A stretch of DNA of 64,000 nt from Bemisia tabaci (Eukaryota > Arthropoda > Insecta > Hemiptera > Aleyrodidae): assembly GCF_918797505.1 (NCBI RefSeq), contig NC_092801.1, positions 12,214,001 to 12,278,000 of the forward strand. Reading direction: 5' to 3'. Shown piece after piece: positions 1 to 11,030 of the stretch. Every line of letters begins with the position of its first letter. The first letter of the stretch is position 1. Under the pieces are notes generated by a model. That model was given only the letters and a program-made list of their open reading frames with translations, was not told where the DNA came from and did not search any database. The position numbers and the translations under genes were made by a program.

Positions 1-289
1 CATTCCTAGCCCTTGACCTTGACATTTTGATAGTGTGACACAGGCTTTAATCAGATACCGTGTCTTCTTCATTTTCTGATGGGCCGCCGTGCTGGCTCCA
101 AGTAGGTTCAGACGAGTACGGCTGATATTGAGCCATAATCGGTTCATATCCGGAACGGGATTCTCAAAAGTTAAACTATAAATATATAACAAGGCGTAAT
201 TTTAAAAACAGAATCACCTGAGCGAGACACGACTGAGAAATAGCGACAGACAATCAAGCGATGATCGGAGCAGTTGCAAGGCGACTTTG

Positions 290-901
290 CAGTGGCGTAA
301 CGGACTACCGCTGGCCCCCCCGCAAAATTTTTTCTAGGCCCCCCATGTCAATAAAATTCCAAAATTATCCCCCCCTCCCGCCCCTTCCTATTGTTTGGCC
401 CCAGACATCTCAAATCACGGACTTGGACTTGGAATGCCTCATCCCTTACCGTCCCGGATCCCGTACTCGATTAATTGGACCCCTAAAGGATCAAGGATCT
501 AAAGAGGGCGGAGGCCCAGCCTAGGCCCAAGGATCTACAGAGGGGCCCAGGCCCAAGAATCAAAGGGCCCCCAAGAGCCTTGGGGGGGGGCCCTTCTCAA
601 AGCCCGTATTACGAAAAGTGACAAAAAAAAAGAAAAAAATGTTTATTTATCACTGAGTGGACATTGGAAAGCAGGGGCCCTCCAGCAAACAAAAAGTTAG
701 GAACAGTCAGAAAGGAGTACGAAAAACCCCGAGCTAACAATAAAAATCAGAGGAAGAAGCCCCATCTCGGTAAGTAAAGGCCCAAAGTTCGAAACCAAAG
801 CAAAGCACCGAAGAGAGAGAAAAAAAAAAATTCCGGCGGCCCCCTGGACGCCTGGGCCTCCCTGCATAGCAGGGTCTGCGGGGGCGCCCGTTACGCCACT
901 G
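290..901. mobile_element. hAT-type non-autonomous DNA element
   Basis: Both ends carry the inverted repeat CAGTGGCGTAACGG / CGTTACGCCACTG. The flanks are CGACTTTG (282-289) and CGACTTCG (902-909), an 8-bp target duplication with one mismatch, as expected for hAT elements. The interior is GC-rich at both ends (runs of C and G) and contains A-rich tracts, with no transposase. ORFs reading through it are not convincing. Confidence 0.8.
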
Positions 902-1134
902 CGACTTCGCAGCGCCAAACAGCGAACGCGCCAGGGACCGAATTTTGTCGGCTTTTTCACATGGAGTGCAACATCCATCGATGAGTTCAAACCGCACCAC
1001 CGGCCAAACAGAAGCGCTAAGCCGGACTTGAGTGCAATCGAGACCCGTCCTATCAGTATATTTAAGTACGGTGGAAGGACCGACAAAATTCTGCCTCAGA
1101 CTTTGAGTTGTGTGCGTGTGAACCGCAACATAGA

Positions 1135-1924
1135 CAGGGCCGGATTAAGGGGGTGGCAACATGGGCCGCGGCTCATGGCGGCAAATTTTGCAATTTTTTT
1201 AAATGTAGGTATAAAAAAATCGGATTCAGAAAAAAAAAATTATCAATGAGAAAAAATGACGAAATCTCTATTTCCTGAGAGTATAGTAATTTCTAATTTG
1301 GTCGTTTTTCGGTGATACAAGAGACAGCATCTTTAATTATTCGAGTCAAGAGAGGAACTAAACACGCAATTTGGCCTGGAGCTCAGCGCAGAGAGGAATG
1401 ATGACGAGGACTTGAGATGAAAAGGACAAGCCCTCTGCGCGGCGGTCGGCATGTAACACATATTAGCGCCTACAAGACTACACGAATACTTCACGCATTG
1501 CATCAAACACAGTGCGGTTATTGTGGTCAGCGTGAAACGGATAGCGCCTTCAAGACTGCGTGAATACAATACTTCACGCATTTCGCCAAACACAGTGCGA
1601 TCAGCGCGGCGCAGCGGCGGAAGTTAAAATTATTAAACCACATTTATGTTTGTTCTTTCATAATTTTTTGGTTCATCTCTTATAAATGGAGGACCTTGTC
1701 CACACAGAGATAGATTTGCGGAACGTAACTTTCGCGCAAATCTCCGTGAAATTTTGCTAGTAGTTTTGACAGGGCTTTCGCAAAAAAATGTATCCAACAC
1801 GAGCATGTCCCCTCCCCCTCCGGCACGTTCACTTCATGGTTTTTATTGATGTTTCAAAACAAATGAGGAGGGGGCGGCAAAACACAGGCGGCCCACTCGC
1901 GGCAAGTAGGTAAATCCGGCCCTG
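1135..1924 (+). mobile_element. hAT-type MITE with internal minisatellite, copy 1
   Basis: Ends CAGGGCCGGATTAAG and TAAATCCGGCCCTG form the inverted repeat. The exact 8-bp duplication AACATAGA flanks it (1127-1134 and 1925-1932). The interior holds a degenerate tandem motif in which GCGTGAATACTTCACGC, itself a palindrome, recurs at about 1480-1610. No transposase is present. Copies of the same family lie at 3223-4087 (reversed) and 54113-55842. It has inserted into the edge of the inverted-repeat element at 1927-2195. Confidence 0.9.
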
Positions 1925-1926
1925 AA

Positions 1927-2195
1927 CATAGAGTCGTAATGTAAATGGGAGAGCTGGCTCCATGTTCTGTTCGACGAGTTCCGAGCCCGGTTTGCGGATC
2001 ACTTTATCGATACATATTCGATCCAAAATGGCGGTGTGGAATACGTAGTAATTCCATTGCCGGGTCCCCGTGTATAGCAAACAATCGATTATGTATCGAA
2101 AAAGTGACCCGGCGCCGCACAGGAGTCTCGGAATTCAGGACCTGGAAATTGTTCAAAAGTGGCGCCAGCTCTCCCACTTACATTACAACTCTATG
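1927..2195. repeat. Short inverted-repeat element
   Basis: The left end CATAGAGTCGTAATG and the right end CATTACAACTCTATG are near-perfect reverse complements. The similarity continues inward (GGGAGAGCTGG and CCAGCTCTCCC, then the CGATACATA region). This is the structure of a MITE-like hairpin element. Its left edge was hit by the hAT element at 1135-1924, so the left flank lies before 1127. No clear target duplication was found. Confidence 0.55.
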
Positions 2196-3222
2196 CACTC
2201 TATGACCGCAGTCGCACCGGGAGCGCATGACGTCACCAGTCAGACTTACAATCTTTCATATCTCAGCCGATTTTGCGAATTTTTCGTTCGGAACGGAGCC
2301 ATTTTGCCTCTTATACCTTCCCGCTTCAATGGGTCACTAAACCGTGAACGAATTTTGACTTGCGAATATAGTTTTCTGAAGGAAAATGACGCGTAGAACA
2401 CGATGCGCACATTAAAAACGCGAACAAGTAAATAACCGAGAAATGCGCAGTTCAAATCGCTCAACTTATACGCAAATTTAAAACGCCCCGGTTTTGCGCC
2501 GCCGCGCCGAATGATGTCATCCGGCACCAATCAGAAGCGGGCACGGGTTTCCACGACTTCCGTCAAATGTCTTTCTACTCTTCGTATATGAAAACAATAC
2601 TAAAGTCGAAATTATATCTTTTGAATTCAAGACTTGAATCTCATTCATATGTTAGCTGTAATAAACGAGCAACAATTCCATATTGAAACACGTTTTATTT
2701 TAACAAACATCAGAGGAAAATGAGAGAAGATTGCGATATGACTACCGCAGTGCGTCAACACCGTCAGTTTCCCGCCATTCCGGGGCGTTTGAAATGTCTT
2801 GCAGTTTTTAGATTTTTGAAAAGCGGGTTTCTCCGCGATTTCGGCTCCATAAAAATGCGGAAAAATCACCACGTTATCTACTCACATTGTACTTTCAGAA
2901 TATTCAATAAAGTAAAGAAGGTTTAGTGACCCATTTTAATTGCTATCTCATTTTCGATTTTAGGGCTGCTGTCCCCTTTAAAGGTTCGAGATAACTTCAT
3001 AAAGGAAGATACGCGAATAATATAAAGCACTTTGGGATTTGAGTCTTTTTGAGAATGAATGGACTCTTCAGGTGTTCTTAAGGTCTTAAAATCCTTTCTC
3101 AGCTTGGCATTTTGAAACAAGATGCACCCATGAGTGAGCAATACCAAACCACCGAAAACAGACCGTAAAAATTAGTACCTACACTCGGTCATCCAAGAAT
3201 TATATTAATTTCAATCTCCAAC
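2196..3222. other. No gene recognised
   Basis: AT-rich sequence with scattered short ORFs on both strands, none with a recognisable domain or splice pattern. It has no tandem repeat or inverted repeat that stands out. Confidence 0.5.
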
Positions 3223-4087
3223 CAGGGCCGGATTTTCCTACTTGCCGCCCCATGGGCCGCCTGTATTTTGCCGCCCCTTCTCGTTCGTTTTGAAGCATCA
3301 ATAAAAACCATCCAGTGATTGTGCCAGCGGGGGAGGGGTGTATAAGACGCGTTTAATCGTGTTGAGCACATTTTTGGGAAAGCCCTGTCAACACTACTAG
3401 CAAAAAAGGTCACGGAACTTTGCGCGAGAGTCAAGTTTCGTGAACCTATCTCTAATGGACAAGGCCTTCCATTCATAAGAAATGAATGAAAACATTATGA
3501 AAGAACAAACACAAAAGGTTTAACGATTTTAACTTCCGCCGACCGCACCGCGTTTGGCGCAATGCGTGAAGTATTCGCGAAGTCTTGTAGGCGCTATGCG
3601 TCTCACGCTGACCGCACTGTCTTTGACGCAATGCGTGAAGTATTCACGCAGTCTTGAAGGCGCTATCCGTTTCACACTGTCCGCAATGACCGCTTTGTGT
3701 TTGATGCAATGCGTGAAGTATGCGTGTAGTCTTGTAGGCGCTAATATGTGTTACATGCCGACTGCCGCGGCGAGGGCTTCTTTTTTTCATCTCAAGTCCT
3801 CGTCATCATTTCTCCCTAAGTCGCGCCGTTCCAAACGAAATTGTGGTTTCTCTCTTAACTCGACTAATTAAAGGTGCTGTCTCTTGTATCACTGAAAGAC
3901 GACAAAATTAGAAATTACTATACTCTCAGGAAATGAGAGATTTTGTAGCCTTTTCTCGTTTGTAATTTTTCTTTTTCTAAATCCGATTTTTTTTATACCT
4001 ACATTTAAAAAAATTGCAAAATTTGCCGCCCCTAGATTTGCCGCCATGGGCCGCGGCCCATGTGGCCACCCCCTCAATCCGGCCCTG
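3223..4087 (-). mobile_element. hAT-type MITE with internal minisatellite, copy 2
   Basis: Reversed relative to copy 1. Ends are CAGGGCCGGATTT and AATCCGGCCCTG. Flanks TCTCCAAC (3215-3222) and TCTACAGC (4088-4095) match at 6 of 8 bases, consistent with an older 8-bp hAT duplication. The interior at about 3545-3760 has three or so units of a ~66-bp repeat built around GCGTGAAGTATTCACGC. Its 105-codon ORF is only read-through of this repeat. Confidence 0.8.
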
Positions 4088-4563
4088 TCTACAGCAAAAC
4101 ATAAATTCTAGCTTATTTCTATGTAATTATACATACAGCATTTGTAGCACTTATTTTTTTGTGTAGAAGCACATTATTTCAGTAAGAAACAATCAAGATC
4201 CACGTAAAATTTCTAGAACCAGAAGAAACTGAATCAAATATTACATTTAATATATAGGCGATATTGATGGCCAAAGTGCGAAACCACGTATCTTTATTGC
4301 AGTATTTCAAAATGTCCGCTCCTATTTAATTGTTTTCGATCAGAAACTAACCAACTTCATAGCTTGAAATGTACGAGAATATCCCGCTACCAGCGAGGAA
4401 AAATCTATTAAGTTTCCAAGAAATTACGCCGACTATTTTTCCGAAGAAGAAATAAATTATGACGAGAAGTCTGAAACGTCGCAAATGGAGGTACGTGGTT
4501 CCGCATTTTGACTATCGATATAGTTTTACGCAGGATTCCATTTTTATTAAGATTTTATACATA

Positions 4564-6585
4564 CCGGGTGTCCATAAAGTAACTGAAAAGTGGGTATAAT
4601 TTTTGAACAAAAAAAGATAGAAGGTCGCGGTTTGTGGCATTCTTCATCATTCAAAAGGGGAAATTTTTCGATGGGGGGCTTTTCCCGGTGGACCCCCCTG
4701 GGGGGCCCCAGGGGGGGCAACTTCAAAAATTCAAATGGCAACCCCCATTTTTTTAGACATGGTTAAAAAGAACTTAAAAGGACAAGAAAAATGGCGCAAA
4801 TAAAATTAAAATCGGTTATTTCGTTCAAAAGTTACAGCCGGTCAAAGTTTTAAATTGACCACTTTTCAAAAAATCGCCGATGAGCTCCAAATTATCGGAA
4901 AAACAAAAACAAACCAGGAATGAAAAGTTTGAAAAGTGCTTTTTAGGAAGAGAAAAAACAACTGACGTTGTCACAAGTCTGGATGGCACTGTTTCAAAAT
5001 AAAATTTCGGAAAATTCAACATGGCGGCAAATTTGAGGAAACGCAAAAAATGAAAATTCCAGAAACTGTTATCTTTCAAATACCCTCTAGTTTAAGGAAA
5101 TCAAAGGTATCAACTTTTATTCCTTTATTTGGCCAAGTAAGAGCAATAATTTGCTGACTTAAAAGTTGTCGAGCGGGGCGCCTTCAATCGTTGGAGTATG
5201 CGACATCACAGGATTAAGTGTGCTGTCGAAAAATGAAGCCGATTTGAAAATGCGCTCCTCCTTTGGGATGCTTTAGAAATTTTTAAGGTCCTCCTCCTCA
5301 AATTTAACGAGAAAAAAGAAGAAAAGTAAAATTTAGCAATTTTTACCCACAAACTTGGCGAGCCAAAAAAACATGATCTATCCTGGTGGGGTAGGGGCGG
5401 TGGACATTTTTGACATTTCTCTCTCTGAAAATTAAAAATCCAAGAATAATTTTAATTCTCTAACTCCTGGCACTCCAATTTGGCAAGGAGGATATCTGCT
5501 ACGCTTCCAATTTCGAAGACGCCGTTCTACTCTTGATTATTATCTGAATTGAGATTATCTTATTGACAATCTCAACCTTACGATTTGAGACACCAATCTT
5601 TTCGGTAACATCTGATGCACTATCTGATCGGTGACACGGTGAAGCGTAGCAGTTATCCTCCTTGCCAAATTGGAGTGCCAGGAGTTAGAGAATTAAAATT
5701 ATTCTTGGATTTTTAATTTTCAGAGAGAGAAATGTCAAAAATGTCCACCGCCCCTACCCCACCAGGATAGATCATGTTTTTTTGGCTCGCCAAGTTTGTG
5801 GGTAAAAATTGCTAAATTTTACTTTTCTTCTTTTTTCTCGTTAAATTTGAGGAGGAGGACCTTAAAAATTTCTAAAGCATCCCAAAGGAGGAGCGCATTT
5901 TCAAATCGGCTTCATTTTTCGACAGCACACTTAATCCTGTGATGTCGCATACTCCAACGATTGAAGGCGCCCCGCTCGACAACTTTTAAGTCAGCAAATT
6001 ATTGCTCTTACTTGGCCAAATAAAGGAATAAAAGTTGATACCTTTGATTTCCTTAAACTAGAGGGTATTTGAAAGATAACAGTTTCTGGAATTTTCATTT
6101 TTTGCGTTTCCTCAAATTTGCCGCCATGTTGAATTTTCCGAAATTTTATTTTGAAACAGTGCCATCCAGACTTGTGACAACGTCAGTTGTTTTTTCTCTT
6201 CCTAAAAAGCACTTTTCAAACTTTTCATTCCTGGTTTGTTTTTGTTTTTCCGATAATTTGGAGCTCATCGGCGATTTTTTGAAAAGTGGTCAATTTAAAA
6301 CTTTGACCGGCTGTAACTTTTGAACGAAATAACCGATTTTAATTTTATTTGCGCCATTTTTCTTGTCCTTTTAAGTTCTTTTTAACCATGTCTAAAAAAA
6401 TGGGGGTTGCCATTTAAATTTTTGAAGTTGCCCCCCCTGGGGCCCCCCCAGGGGGGTCCACCGGGAAAAGCCCCCCATCGAAAAATTTCCCCTTTTGAAT
6501 GATGAAGAATGCCACAAACCGCGACCTTCTATCTTTTTTTGTTCAAAAATTATACCCACTTTTCAGTTACTTTATGGACACCCGG
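4564..6585. mobile_element. 2-kb TA-flanked palindromic element (mariner-type ends)
   Basis: Arms at 4564-5507 and 5641-6585 are near-perfect reverse complements, with a 133-bp spacer. Termini are CCGGGTGTCCATAAAGTAA and its complement. The duplicated segment at 53690-53710 shows the empty site, reading TTATACATACATATAGG; here TA is present on both sides, so the target duplication is TA. TA targets and this type of end are usual for Tc1/mariner elements. Identical 84-codon ORFs in the arms (4825-5079 minus, 6069-6323 plus) are shadows of the palindrome. No transposase motif was seen. Confidence 0.85.
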
Positions 6586-6600
6586 TACATATAGGTCGCT

Positions 6601-7072
6601 TTACAGCACTTCCTCGCGCTCTATGACTCCTAACCTCCACTGCTCTCTTTCAAACCACAAATCTTGGGGGATTGAGCACCTTAACATTTCCGCTTCAATG
6701 CCCTCCCTCCGACCTTTCATTGGGCGCCCTCTGCGTCTTTTCCCAGGAGGAACCCAATCGAGGACCTTCTTCGGCAACCTATCTCCTGCCATTCTCTGGA
6801 CATGACTATACCAAATACGTTGTTTCGTCATAATGTCGTGCACGATGGGCTGCCTGGCATCCATGATCTCCCGTACCGTCTCATTCCTGACGCGATCCTT
6901 TCCGGAAATACCAGCGGATCTACGCCAGCAGTCCATCTCTGTTGCCTCTGAAACCTCCCGGGTCCTCTGTTTCATCGGCCATACTTCACACCCGTAGGTT
7001 ACTGTGCTCTTGACAATCGCGTTGTAGATGCTTCTTTTGTTCTCTTTGGGGATCTTTTGGTCCCAAAGGACT
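6601..7072 (-). pseudogene. LINE reverse transcriptase 3'-end fragment, copy A
   Basis: The minus-strand reading encodes the C-terminal, post-RT part of a non-LTR retrotransposon polyprotein. It includes KRSIYNAIVKSTVTYGCEVW, then a WRRSAGISGKDRVRN stretch and a basic RRRGRPMKGRREG tail. The YG-EVW block followed by a WYSHVQRM segment is typical of endonuclease-reverse transcriptase elements in arthropods. The RT catalytic domain is missing, so this is a 5'-truncated dead copy. The open frame runs on to 7221 only because it reads through the palindromic insertion at 7121. The clade (RTE or CR1-like) cannot be fixed from this piece. Confidence 0.8.
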
Positions 7073-7120
7073 CCATTTAACAAAAAGAGAAAGAAAATCA
7101 AGATTTTATTCAAGAGGAAT

Positions 7121-7623
7121 GGAGATGTTGCATGTGTGAGGAATTTGCGATTTGACTGCTGATTCTTTATGTAAAAGTTTGCGAGAAACACGATGGTGCC
7201 ACCGGTTTTCTCTGAAATCAATTCCCAAGCTCAAAAAAAGCTTTCAAGTTGAGGCCAAAATGGAGGGGATATCCCACCCTACCCTGAAAGTCCACGTGGA
7301 CATCCAGACAAACTCTCCATGCAAAGATAGGGAGCAAATACATTGACAGAGCTGCCACTTTATTTGGGGACTCCAAAACTGAAAACACGGCATCACTGCT
7401 AATGTATTTGCTCCCTATCTTTGCATGGAGAGTTTGTCTGGATGTAGACGTGGACTCTCAGGGTAGGGTGGGATATCCCCTCCATTTTGGCCTCACCTTG
7501 AGAGCTTTTTTTGAGCTTGGGAGTCGATTTCAGAGAAAACCAGTGGCACCATCGTGTTTCTCGCGAACTTTTACATAAGAATCAACAGTCAAATCGCAAA
7601 TTCCTCACACATGCAACATTCCC
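7121..7623. mobile_element. 0.5-kb palindromic MITE
   Basis: Arms of about 225 bp (about 7121-7345 and 7400-7623) are reverse complements around a ~55-bp spacer. Ends are GGAGATGTTGCATGTGTGAG and the complement of GGGAATGTTGCATGTGTGAG. The partner segment reads straight through at about 55960 (AGAGGAATCATTTTAGAG), so it is an insertion. The target duplication is too short or mutated to call; two or three bases (AT or AAT) are possible. Confidence 0.75.
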
Positions 7624-7691
7624 ATTATTTTTTAGAGATGAATTTTGGCGTTTCAGTCTTTTTGAGAATGACCAACTTCTTTGTCCTCTAG

Positions 7692-8060
7692 ATCGACTTT
7701 GAGGAGGATCCAAACTTCTCAGAGCCCTCCATTAAAAAGGAACCCATACTGGAAGAGCCGAGCACCTGGCAAGACGATCCGTGCTCATCCTCGACTGCCG
7801 CTTGCGACCCCCTACCCGATCGGGAATCACCGGAGACAACGTTCCAGCCCCAAGGGTGGCATCAAGAGACGGTTGACTCGGAGCCAGGAGGAAAGCGGAG
7901 ACGCGTCGAAGATGTCAACGGCGACGCTGCCTTTTTCGAATCTCTTCTACCTCTGATGAAAGGGTTCGACAGTCAGAAAAGGCTCCGGTTTCGTATGCAT
8001 GTCATGTCCGCCCTCGCGCGTTTCTGTGATCCTAATTACTCGCATTCAGAAAGTGATTAA
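7692..8060 (+). CDS. BESS-motif protein, last exon, copy A
   Basis: A pyrimidine-rich acceptor (CTTCTTTGTCCTCTAG) ends at 7691 and opens a 122-codon frame that ends at TAA 8058-8060. The encoded tail is acidic and Ser/Pro-rich, has a basic KRRR cluster, and ends with FFESLLPLMKGFDSQKRLRF continuing into RMHVMSALARF. This last block fits the BESS protein-interaction motif that sits at the C-terminus of MADF-BESS transcription regulators in insects. The upstream exons, including any MADF domain, are not visible; repeats occupy the upstream DNA. The second copy at 56031-56387 differs by a 12-base in-frame stretch (Pro-Gln-Gly-Trp present only here) and by scattered substitutions, both frames staying open. 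Product function beyond likely DNA-associated regulation is inference. Confidence 0.7.
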   Translation: MDFEEDPNFSEPSIKKEPILEEPSTWQDDPCSSSTAACDPLPDRESPETTFQPQGWHQETVDSEPGGKRRRVEDVNGDAAFFESLLPLMKGFDSQKRLRFRMHVMSALARFCDPNYSHSESD

Positions 8061-8088
8061 AATATAGTGTCAAGAAACCTGAATAACC

Positions 8089-8521
8089 TAGAGTACCTTT
8101 ATAGACAGAGTATGGTCATTTCTGTTCCGGTTTTTCATTGGTCGCGTGAAAATAGGCTGACACGATGTTCTTACGGCCGTAAATAAACAAACAAAATGGC
8201 TGTTATCAGCAAGCAAGATTGAGGTTATGCACATCTTACATCCTCCTGTGATAAAGGTGAAAGGCGATTTAACAATGTTTTCATGTTTTTTTCGTGTGTT
8301 ATTCGCAGATATGCTCGTTTAAATTGTTACTGCCGCATAATTGAAATATTTGTCAAATTAAGCTTCTTATCGATGTTACTGTGAGCCGCCATTTTGTTTG
8401 TTTATTTACGGCCGTAAGAGCATCATGAAGCCTAAAAACTCGTTGACCAATCAAAAAGCGGAACAGTTTTCATGTAGTAAAAAGATACGAATGGCCATAC
8501 TCTGTCTATAAAGGTACTCTA
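8089..8521. mobile_element. hAT-type MITE, TAGAGTACC ends
   Basis: The 27-bp ends TAGAGTACCTTTATAGACAG and complement are perfect inverted repeats. The 8-bp target GAATAACC is duplicated exactly (8081-8088 and 8522-8529). The partner copy near 56405 has a single GAATAACC, which is the empty site. End sequence and target length fit hAT. The interior also has inverted CGGCCGTAAATAAACAAAC blocks. Confidence 0.9.
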
Positions 8522-8921
8522 GAATAACCAGAATTCATCAGGGAATCTGTTCCAAAAACGGAAAAATCAAGAATTCCAGACACCTTGGTTTACCCTGAGA
8601 CGGACTTATATGTTTCATTAGATCTCACACAGTCGTACAAAGCTTAAGGTGGATAATTTTCTAATCAGATCGTTGTTAGTTTTTGGCATACTTGTAGGAA
8701 ATTAGATGTTTCCTATGATGATATGCAATTATCTTTCGCAGCTCATGTAATGGGTTCCTCTGTTGACAAAACTCTTGGAGAGCCATTGTAATTTTTGAGT
8801 TACGATTGCTGAAGACAATTTGTTTTCCCCTCTGCCAAAAAATGATTACACATGGGAAAAACGGACCTATTTGTACCATGGTGGAGGGAACAGTCAAAGA
8901 TTGACTCGGCTCTTGATGTAC

Positions 8922-9030
8922 CTGAGGTTTTAATTTTCTCGCTTGTAGGATACCATCATCTTCGGTTCCTGCTGCTTTCTCTTTTAACTGACCACACTCC
9001 TCCCGAAAAGCTTTGAGGGCATATTCAATC
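8922..9030 (-). CDS. Putative internal exon, copy A
   Basis: The minus strand encodes EYALKAFREECGQLKEK, then AGTEDDG and LQARKLKPQ, ending at a CAG|GTACAT donor-like site. The same peptide is conserved in copy B (56808-56920), where a good acceptor precedes it. The peptide is charged and helix-prone. In this copy the acceptor region differs, so the exon boundary near 9030 is uncertain. The protein is not recognised. Confidence 0.35.
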
Positions 9031-9045
9031 TCAAACACATGCGAC

Positions 9046-9742
9046 CGCTTCCCCCTCCTCCAAAAATTAAATTTTCATTTCGGAAACCTTCCATCATTTT
9101 CATCATTCTTAATTCGTCAGAATCACCAACCAAACTCAATTTGCATACTATTTTAAAGACTTACACTTGTGCTTAATAAACTTCTTCTGATTTCTAGAAC
9201 TATCATTATAAATAGAAAAATAAGGAAGAGGTAGAAAAATATACGTAACATTCAGTCTATAATTAACATAGGATAACAAGACAGGTGCATTCTGAGCTGC
9301 TTGTCATTAAGTTAAGTATTCACTATGCAGCATGCACCACAAAACTCGCTTTGTTCACATGATGATATTACCTACTGCTACATATCACATAGGAAAAATT
9401 CAACAATTCTTAGATGCATATTAAATAATAAATTAGGGACAAACAAATTTCGTTTTCAAAAGTGGTCATTGTTATTGTTTTTAAAAAAAAGACAAAAGGG
9501 GTATTATTTTGCGCCAAAGTAGGTCATTATCTTTACCTTTTATTTACCATTTTGGCTACCTCCTCACATAGAAAATTAAGTAAATGCTACCACCAAAATG
9601 GTACAACTTGACGATCTTGTAATTGATATTTTCATCGAAACAATTAAAAATGCATGTCCGTAAAAAATTTCAAAAGTATTACTGCCGCGCAAACAGTGTC
9701 CTCTTTATAAGTCAATAATTTAAAAAATGAGGAACCGACACA
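9046..9742. other. AT-rich sequence, no gene recognised
   Basis: No domain, splice pattern or clear repeat. A short ORF at 9325-9522 has no recognisable features. Confidence 0.5.
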
Positions 9743-9744
9743 TA

Positions 9745-10715
9745 CTCAGTCGCCCAGACCTACCATACCAGGCCTTTTTTCGATTAATTTAGGTTGTACG
9801 AAGTCCAGAACCGTGGTAACAAATGAGGAATTGACACCAAGGAATCCGAGTTTCATGGTCCCAGAGCCCCCCCTGGGTCCCCTTGGGGCGTAAAATAGGG
9901 ATCTGTTTACTTTGAAAGTCAGGGTTTATGTCATACTTTTGAAATTACTTTATCGGAATCATTTTCATTCACATCACGCACGGAAAATTTTAACTAAAAT
10001 TATGACACCAAGAAATCCTAAATCAGGCCACTGCGCACTGGTGTCCAAAATACCGACCGCTAAAGGTGGGGGACAGAGCCCCCTTTCAGAAAATGCAAGT
10101 TCCCTCATTTGACGTAGAGCCGCGGAAAAAAGGCGTTTTCATGAGTAATCGAGTCCAAAGAATCTGAATTTGTGGGTCCCGTTGTCTCCAGAGTCTTTTC
10201 TGATAGGGCACAAGGGGACCCTGAACTCGTAAATTTAACCCGTGTCGGGGTTCCCCCTGTGCCCCATCAGAAAACACTCTGGGGACAACGGGGCCTACAA
10301 ATTCGGATTCCTTGGGGTCGAGTACTCAAGAAAACGTCTTTTTTCCGAATCTCTAGGTCAATTGAGCAAACTTGCACTTTTTGAAAGGGGGCTCTGTCCC
10401 CCACCTTTAGAGGTCGGTATTTTGGACACCAATGGTCCGATTTAGGATTTCTTGGTGTCGATTTAAGTTAAAATTTTCCGTGTGTGATATGCATGAAAAT
10501 GATTCCGATGAAATAATTTCAAAAATTTGACATAAACCCTGACTTTTGAAGTATACAGATCCTTTTTTTACGCCCCAAGGGGACCCACGGGGGCTCTGGG
10601 ACCATGAAATTCGGATTCCTTGGTGTCAATGCTTCACTTGTCCCCGCGGTCCTAGACTTCGTACAACCTAAATTAATCGAAAAACGGCCTGGTACGGTAG
10701 GTCTGGGCCACCCTG
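9745..10715. mobile_element. TA-flanked palindromic element
   Basis: The right terminus reads CAGGGTGGCCCAGACCTACC on the minus strand and the left reads CTCAGTCGCCCAGACCTACC on the plus strand. Imperfect arms of about 450 bp continue inward on each side, for example GTTGTACGAAGTC and its complement, and the GGTGGGGGACAGAGCCCCC blocks. TA flanks both ends (9743-9744, 10716-10717), fitting a mariner-type non-autonomous element. Arms have drifted more than in 4564-6585, so it is older. Confidence 0.7.
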
Positions 10716-11030
10716 TATAAAGATAAAACATGAAAAATAAGGCAAAAAGGAAGAAGAAAAGTAGTACATATATGAAGGAAAAAAAATTAAAAAACTCAGC
10801 TCCACTATGCAGGTTCGAAAACTTGATGTTTGCTGACACTTCACCTATTCAGTGACTCTTAGGACATATGCAAAAGTAAAGAAACAATAAAAAAAGAAGA
10901 AAGAAAGAGATCAACATGTAAAAGAAAGGGGGAAAAAAGAAAATAAAAGGATGTAAAAAAAATAACACAAAAAATTAACTAGCTGAAGCAGTTTTATCTT
11001 ATCTTGATGCTGTCTCCATTCATGCTGATC

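Larger units (their letters stand above)
4109..9045. repeat. Duplicated segment A1 (partner at 53247-56930)
   Basis: This segment is collinear with 53247-56930. The sequence from the GTAATTATACATACAGC block through the LINE 3' end, the BESS exon and the minus-strand exon is shared at high identity. Copy A1 carries three insertions the partner lacks (4564-6585, 7121-7623, 8089-8521). The partner carries one that A1 lacks (54113-55842). The match fades near 9045. Confidence 0.85.

Noticed and set aside
4825..5079. 84-codon ORF repeated identically at 6069-6323
   Set aside because: It lies in both arms of a palindromic transposon; identity follows from the palindrome, and no domain is present.
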